Shown: positions 5,472 through 9,180 of the stretch, one piece after another
How the letters are laid out: every line of letters begins with the position of its first letter
Numbering within the stretch: the first letter of the stretch is position 1
Source: Gallionella sp.
GTDB taxonomy: Bacteria > Pseudomonadota > Gammaproteobacteria > Burkholderiales > Gallionellaceae
DNA length: 9,180 nt
Assembly (NCBI GenBank): GCA_030645955.1
Contig: JAUSMR010000088.1
Coordinates: 1-9,180 of the forward strand
Reading direction: 5' to 3'
Notes under the pieces: model-generated
Told to the model about the DNA's origin: nothing
What the model saw: the letters and a program-made list of their open reading frames with translations, nothing else
Databases searched by the model: none
Translations under genes and position numbers: made by a program

Positions 5472-6415
5472 TGTATTCGCGCCATTTTTCCCTGCGGGAG
5501 GCGCCGTTCTCGATCACGCCGGACAGTGCCTTTTTTTACCCCCATGAAGGTGCACAGGCCGCGCTCAACATGTTGTTGGTCGCGCTTCGCAGTGGCGAAG
5601 GCTTTCTGAAAATTGTGGGAGAGGTCGGGTGCGGCAAGACGGTTCTGTGCCGCCAACTGCTGAAAATCCTGCAAGGCGAATGTGTCACGGCCTATATTCC
5701 CAATCCGGATATGGGTCCGGATGATCTGCTGATGGCATTGATCCATGAGTTGGGCGTTGACGTGGCACCGCCGCTGAACCGCCACAAAGTTCTCAACGCG
5801 CTGCGTGACTGTCTGTTAATGCACGCCGAGGCTGGGCGTCGCGTGGTGGTGTGCATTGATGAGGCGCAGGCTATTCCCGTTCGCACGGTGGAGAGTCTTC
5901 GCCTGCTGTCGAATCTGGAGACTGAAAAGCAAAAGTTGCTGCAACTCGTCTTACTGGGACAACCCGAACTTGACGAGAAGCTGGCGCGCCCCGAAATTCG
6001 TCAGTTGCTGCAACGTATCACCTTCAGTGAATACCTGGGGCCCATGAAGGCCGATCGGGTGCCGGCCTATCTGGCGCATCGCCTGGCGACGGCAGCACTG
6101 AGCGACGCCACCGATACCCGGGTGTTTGAGGCCGATGCGGCGCAGGAAGTTGCCCGCTTCAGCCGGGGTGTGCCGCGGCTGGTGAACGTGTTGGCACACA
6201 AGTGTTTGATGCTGGCGTATGGTGAGAACGAACACCGCGTGAATGTTCGCCATGTGCGCCTGGCCGCTGCCGACACGCCGGGCGTGTGGGCACCGGTGTC
6301 GTGGTGGGTGTCGTCCTGGTTGCGCTGGAAGGGCCTCTGGGGCAGTAAGAGACCAGGCGCGACCAAGGCGTCAGTCCATCAGTTTGCAGATGATTTTTCC
6401 GGAGAGTCACAGTGA
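5471..6415 (+). CDS. mshM: MshM, ExeA-like AAA ATPase of MSHA biogenesis
   Basis: A 314-residue ATPase of the ExeA/GspA family. The N-terminus MYSRHFSLREAPFSITPD fits the family start, so the ATG at 5471 is chosen. The GTG at 5468 would add only one residue and is in frame. Walker A is GEVGCGKT (50-57) and Walker B is VVVCIDEAQ (D130, E131), followed by SLRLLSNLETEKQKLLQLVL and LLGQPEL, which match sensor-region motifs of ExeA-like proteins. QRITFSEYLGP and SRGVPRLVNVLAHKCL belong to the C-terminal lid region. The last 50 residues contain a Trp-rich hydrophobic patch (WAPVSWWVSSWLRW). ExeA couples ATP hydrolysis to secretin assembly and cell-wall passage in type II secretion; a similar role with MshL and MshN is the accepted inference. 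The start overlaps the mshL stop (TGATG); the stop overlaps mshN. Confidence 0.88.
   Translation: MYSRHFSLREAPFSITPDSAFFYPHEGAQAALNMLLVALRSGEGFLKIVGEVGCGKTVLCRQLLKILQGECVTAYIPNPDMGPDDLLMALIHELGVDVAPPLNRHKVLNALRDCLLMHAEAGRRVVVCIDEAQAIPVRTVESLRLLSNLETEKQKLLQLVLLGQPELDEKLARPEIRQLLQRITFSEYLGPMKADRVPAYLAHRLATAALSDATDTRVFEADAAQEVARFSRGVPRLVNVLAHKCLMLAYGENEHRVNVRHVRLAAADTPGVWAPVSWWVSSWLRWKGLWGSKRPGATKASVHQFADDFSGESQ
6401..6406 (+). promoter_or_regulatory. Ribosome-binding site of mshN
   Basis: GGAGAG sits 5 bases before the GTG at 6412, inside the end of mshM. It is the best Shine-Dalgarno in the cluster and decides in favour of the GTG start. Confidence 0.75.
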
Positions 6416-7566
6416 GCGTGATCAACAAAATGTTGCGTGATCTGGACCGCCGACAGGGTGCTGGCACGATCCCGGTTCAAACCCGGGAATCGCGAACGGG
6501 TCTGGCAAGCGGTACTGTGATCGTGAATGATTCAGACCGAACCGGGCGCAGGCCTGTTTCGCGGCGTCTCGCTGTCGCGATGGCGGCGTCGGTCATGCTG
6601 TTGGGTGGGGTCTTGGCGGGCTGGTGGACCCTGGATCAACACGATTTTCTGCCGCGCAAAGTGGATCAGGCGAGCGTCGCATTGGTACCTGCGATGGCCA
6701 CACCGGTGACCGCCGTCGTGCCAGCGGCCGCGCCTGTTGTTGTCAGTGCGCTGCCTGCCATGGTCGAACCAGTTGATGTGCCACAACAGGTGGCGATGCT
6801 CGCGCCCCCTGTGGCCCAGAAGGTGCCGGTGTTTGAACCGGCCGCGGCCCCAGCGGATATTTCGCTGAAGATGGACAGCACCTTCAAGGGCGTGCCGAGC
6901 CATGCCACGCCATCCCGAACGGGGGCGGCTGGCGCGGCGCAAGCTGTGCCAGAGCGCTTGCCGACCGAGCGGCCCCGCAATGAACGGACCGTGACGTCGA
7001 CGTCGTCCTCGACTGCGCCAGCGGTAGCCATCGACCTTCCGCAAAGCCCCCAGCGCAGGCCGCCCGCGCTGGAAGCATTGGCACAAGCGCAGAGTCTCTG
7101 GAGCGCGGGCTCTCACGAGGCTGGCATGGAGCTGCTTCGCGACGCGCTGGCCGCCGCCGAGCGGGAAAACCGTAGCGGCACGCCTTCAGGCAGCAATGCG
7201 GTACTGGCCTCTCTGGCCCGTGAACTGGCTCGCATGGAGCTGGCAGAGGGGCGGGTGAGCCAGACCTTGGAGATGCTGACCCGGCTGGAGCCTGCGCTAA
7301 CTGGATTTGCGGATGTCTGGGCTATTCGGGGCAATGCGGCACAGCGCCTTGGGCGCCACGAGGAGTCTGCGGCGGCGTATTTGATGGCTTTGAAGCTTCG
7401 ACCGGATGAGGCACGCTGGATGCTGGGCGCCGCCGTATCGCTTGCCGCGCAAGGGAAGACTGCCAGTGCGGCCGAGTTGGCAGAGAAGGCCCGTAGCGGT
7501 GGTGTGCTCCGCCCTGAAGTGGCAACCTATTTGCGCCAGTTGGGTGTTCCTTTGCGTGAGCACTGA
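6412..7566 (+). CDS. mshN: MshN, membrane-anchored TPR protein of MSHA biogenesis
   Basis: The 384-residue protein begins with GTG and reads MSVINKMLRDLDRRQ, the strongly conserved N-terminus of MshN. That N-terminus, the Shine-Dalgarno at 6401-6406 and the GTGA overlap with the mshM stop all support the start. A cytoplasmic N-tail is followed by one transmembrane helix at about residues 53-72 (AVAMAASVMLLGGVLAGWW). A Pro/Ala/Val-rich, poorly conserved stretch covers about 80-215. The C-terminal half is helical with TPR-like repeats (EALAQAQSLWSAGSHEAGME, AVLASLARELARMEL, VWAIRGNAAQRLGRHEESAA, AAYLMALKLRPDEARWML). The topology is like GspB/ExeB, the membrane partner of ExeA, so MshN probably works with MshM in secretin or peptidoglycan-related assembly; the exact role is not proven. 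It is the last gene of the overlapping chain. Confidence 0.88.
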   Translation: MSVINKMLRDLDRRQGAGTIPVQTRESRTGLASGTVIVNDSDRTGRRPVSRRLAVAMAASVMLLGGVLAGWWTLDQHDFLPRKVDQASVALVPAMATPVTAVVPAAAPVVVSALPAMVEPVDVPQQVAMLAPPVAQKVPVFEPAAAPADISLKMDSTFKGVPSHATPSRTGAAGAAQAVPERLPTERPRNERTVTSTSSSTAPAVAIDLPQSPQRRPPALEALAQAQSLWSAGSHEAGMELLRDALAAAERENRSGTPSGSNAVLASLARELARMELAEGRVSQTLEMLTRLEPALTGFADVWAIRGNAAQRLGRHEESAAAYLMALKLRPDEARWMLGAAVSLAAQGKTASAAELAEKARSGGVLRPEVATYLRQLGVPLREH

Positions 7567-7598
7567 GGCCTTCACTTCGACAGGCGCCCGTACCGTCC

Positions 7599-8837
7599 AT
7601 GCTTAAACGTATCAATGTCAATCAACTCAGCCTCGGGATGCACATCAAGGAATTTTGTGGCTCCTGGATGGAACATCCGTTTTGGCGTACGGCTTTTGTC
7701 CTGACCGATCCCAACGACATTGAAGCGATCCTGGCCAGCAGCATCAAAGAGGTGTGGATTGACAGTGCTAAAGGCGTGGATGTCGCTGTTGGAGAATCAG
7801 CTGTTTCCGTGGCTGAGTCTGAAGCCCAGGTTGAGGCCGAGTTAAGACAGGTGGCCGACGGGCAGCGGCAATTGGCACCTGTTCCCGCTGCAGTTGAAAT
7901 CGAACGCGCCACCCGGATATGCCTGCAGGCCAAACAGGCGGTGGTCTCCATGTTTGAGGAAGCGCGCATGGGCAATACGGTCGACGTGGACGGCGCGAAG
8001 CTGCTGGTCGAGGAAATAGCCGACTCGGTGGCCCGCAACCCCGGCGCAATCATCAGTCTGGCCCGTCTCAAAACGGTGGACGACTACACCTACATGCATT
8101 CGGTGGCAGTGTGCGCCCTGATGGTGGCGCTGGCCAGGCAACTGGGTTTGGATGATGCGCAGACGCGATCCGCCGGACTGGCGGGCTTGTTGCACGATCT
8201 GGGCAAAGCGGTCATGCCGATGGCGGTGCTCAACAAACCGGGCAAACTCACGGAGGCCGAGTTCATGGTCATCAAGAGCCACCCGGTGGAGGGACACAAG
8301 ATGCTGCTGGGCGGCATCAATGTGGATCCAATGGCGCTGGATGTCTGTCTGCATCACCACGAAAAAACAGATGGTTCGGGCTACCCCAAAGGCTTGAAGG
8401 GTGATGAGATCAGTCTTTTTGCCAAGATGGGCGCGGTGTGTGATGTGTATGACGCGATCACCTCGAATCGCCCCTACAAGGCCGGTTGGGATCCGGCGGA
8501 GTCTTTGCGCAAAATGGCCGAGTGGACGCACGGTCATTTCGATCCCCAGGTTTTTCAGGCGTTTGTGAAGAGCATCGGCATTTACCCCGTGGGCTCGCTG
8601 GTTCGCCTGACCTCCGGGCGCATTGGGGTCGTGGTGGAGCAAACCGCGAAGTCCTTGACGACGCCCTGCGTCAAGGTCTTCTTCTCCACCAAATCGAATA
8701 TGCGCATCCTGCCGCAAATTATCGATCTGTCCAGTCCCGACACTGGCGACAAAATTGCCGCCCGTGAAGATCCGGCCCAGTGGCATTTCCCTGATCTGAA
8801 CGAATTGTGGTCAGGTCTGCCCGATGCACACTGGTGA
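7599..8837 (+). CDS. DUF3391/HD-GYP cyclic-di-GMP phosphodiesterase
   Basis: A 412-residue protein with an N-terminal DUF3391 domain (about 1-130, MLKRINVNQLSLGMHIKEF and VWIDSAKG), a classical HD-GYP domain (about 155-330) and a small C-terminal beta domain (about 335-380, VGSLVRLTSGRIGVVVEQ). The metal-binding and signature residues are present: H167 before the helix, HDLGK (199-203), H228 in IKSHPVEG, HHE (253-255), DGSGYP (258-263) and CDVYDAITSNRPYK (D282 ligand). An active c-di-GMP hydrolase giving pGpG or GMP is therefore expected. There are no membrane segments or receiver domain; it should be cytosolic, with DUF3391 as a possible regulatory module. It follows mshN after 32 bases on the same strand, so co-transcription with the pilus genes is likely. 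The start matches the family N-terminus, although no good Shine-Dalgarno sequence is visible. Confidence 0.9.
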   Translation: MLKRINVNQLSLGMHIKEFCGSWMEHPFWRTAFVLTDPNDIEAILASSIKEVWIDSAKGVDVAVGESAVSVAESEAQVEAELRQVADGQRQLAPVPAAVEIERATRICLQAKQAVVSMFEEARMGNTVDVDGAKLLVEEIADSVARNPGAIISLARLKTVDDYTYMHSVAVCALMVALARQLGLDDAQTRSAGLAGLLHDLGKAVMPMAVLNKPGKLTEAEFMVIKSHPVEGHKMLLGGINVDPMALDVCLHHHEKTDGSGYPKGLKGDEISLFAKMGAVCDVYDAITSNRPYKAGWDPAESLRKMAEWTHGHFDPQVFQAFVKSIGIYPVGSLVRLTSGRIGVVVEQTAKSLTTPCVKVFFSTKSNMRILPQIIDLSSPDTGDKIAAREDPAQWHFPDLNELWSGLPDAHW

Positions 8838-8846
8838 GTTTTAACT

Positions 8847-9180
8847 TCAACGTTTTTGATACTGGGTCTTGCCGAACAGGATGTCGCGCTCCTTGTCGCC
8901 GGTAAGGGGCTGGCGCAGATCAGCCAGCACGGCGACGCCGCGCTTGACGGCGGGTCGGTCCGCAATTTTGTCGAACCAGGCCTTGAGCTGCGGGTAGTCG
9001 GCCCAGTCAATACCCTGGTTTTGCCAGCTGCGCAGCCAGGGGAAGATGGCGATGTCGGCAATCGAATAGCTGTTGCCGGCGATGTAGCGGTGTTTTGTCA
9101 GTTGCTGGTTCATCACGCCGTATAGACGCTTGGCCTCATTGGTGTAGCGGTTCACCGCATACTCGATCTTCTCTGGCGCG
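8847..9180 (-). CDS. Glutathione S-transferase, YfcG/YghU-like, C-terminal part (5' truncated by window edge)
   Basis: On the minus strand an open frame enters at the right edge and ends with TGA at 8849-8847; 110 residues are visible, beginning APEKIEYAVNRYTNEAKRLY. It is the all-helical C-terminal domain of a GST of the YfcG/YghU (Nu) type: RYTNEAKRLYGVMNQQL, then the GNSYSIADIAIFPWLRSW segment holding the S-x-x-D N-capping box, and YPQLKAWFDKIADRPAVKRG. These enzymes use glutathione for disulfide reduction and peroxide removal in the cytosol. The glutathione-binding thioredoxin-fold half lies outside the window. It converges on the HD-GYP gene with only 9 bases between the stop codons. I see no functional link to the pilus genes; it probably marks the end of the MSHA locus on this side. 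Confidence 0.85.
   Translation of the reverse strand, partial: APEKIEYAVNRYTNEAKRLYGVMNQQLTKHRYIAGNSYSIADIAIFPWLRSWQNQGIDWADYPQLKAWFDKIADRPAVKRGVAVLADLRQPLTGDKERDILFGKTQYQKR

Noticed and set aside
6993..7004. Palindrome GACGTCGACGTC in mshN
   Set aside because: It lies in a low-complexity Thr/Ser-coding run where repeated ACG/TCG codons produce such symmetry by themselves.
7842..8786. Long minus-strand frame (314 codons) inside the HD-GYP gene
   Set aside because: It is the complement of conserved HD-GYP motifs and its own translation shows no family features; a shadow ORF.

Overview
The window reads as a core block of an MSHA-type (mannose-sensitive haemagglutinin) type IV pilus locus. The protein styles, the GC-rich coding sequence and the gene arrangement suggest a betaproteobacterium, most likely Burkholderiales/Comamonadaceae. 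That placement comes from recognising the protein families by eye, not from a search.

Layout, left to right on the plus strand: (1) the last 189 residues of an MshQ-like DUF6701 protein, cut by the left edge; (2) an AT-richer 172-base gap with an imperfect inverted repeat and no clear promoter; (3) the MSHA assembly genes: mshI (PilM-like), a PilN-like gene, mshJ (PilO-like), mshK (PilP-like/periplasmic), mshL (outer-membrane secretin), mshM (ExeA-like AAA ATPase) and mshN (membrane-anchored TPR protein); (4) after a 32-base gap, a complete DUF3391/HD-GYP cyclic-di-GMP phosphodiesterase; (5) convergent to it, only 9 bases away, the C-terminal part of a glutathione S-transferase on the minus strand, cut by the right edge.

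How they work together: MshI, the PilN-like protein and MshJ should form the inner-membrane alignment platform (PilM/N/O equivalent). MshK links this to the MshL secretin pore. MshM and MshN are accessory factors, probably for secretin assembly or peptidoglycan passage. The upstream MshQ-like protein belongs to the pilin/minor-pilin half of the locus. From the PilN-like gene to mshN every junction is a 1-4 base start/stop overlap, so these genes are almost certainly co-transcribed and translationally coupled. The motor genes mshE and mshG, which follow mshN in the classical Vibrio order, are not here. Their place is taken by an HD-GYP phosphodiesterase with intact catalytic motifs. Because MSHA pili in other bacteria are controlled by c-di-GMP through MshE, this placement is the most interesting biological point of the window. 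I see no RNA gene, CRISPR array, insertion sequence or attachment site.
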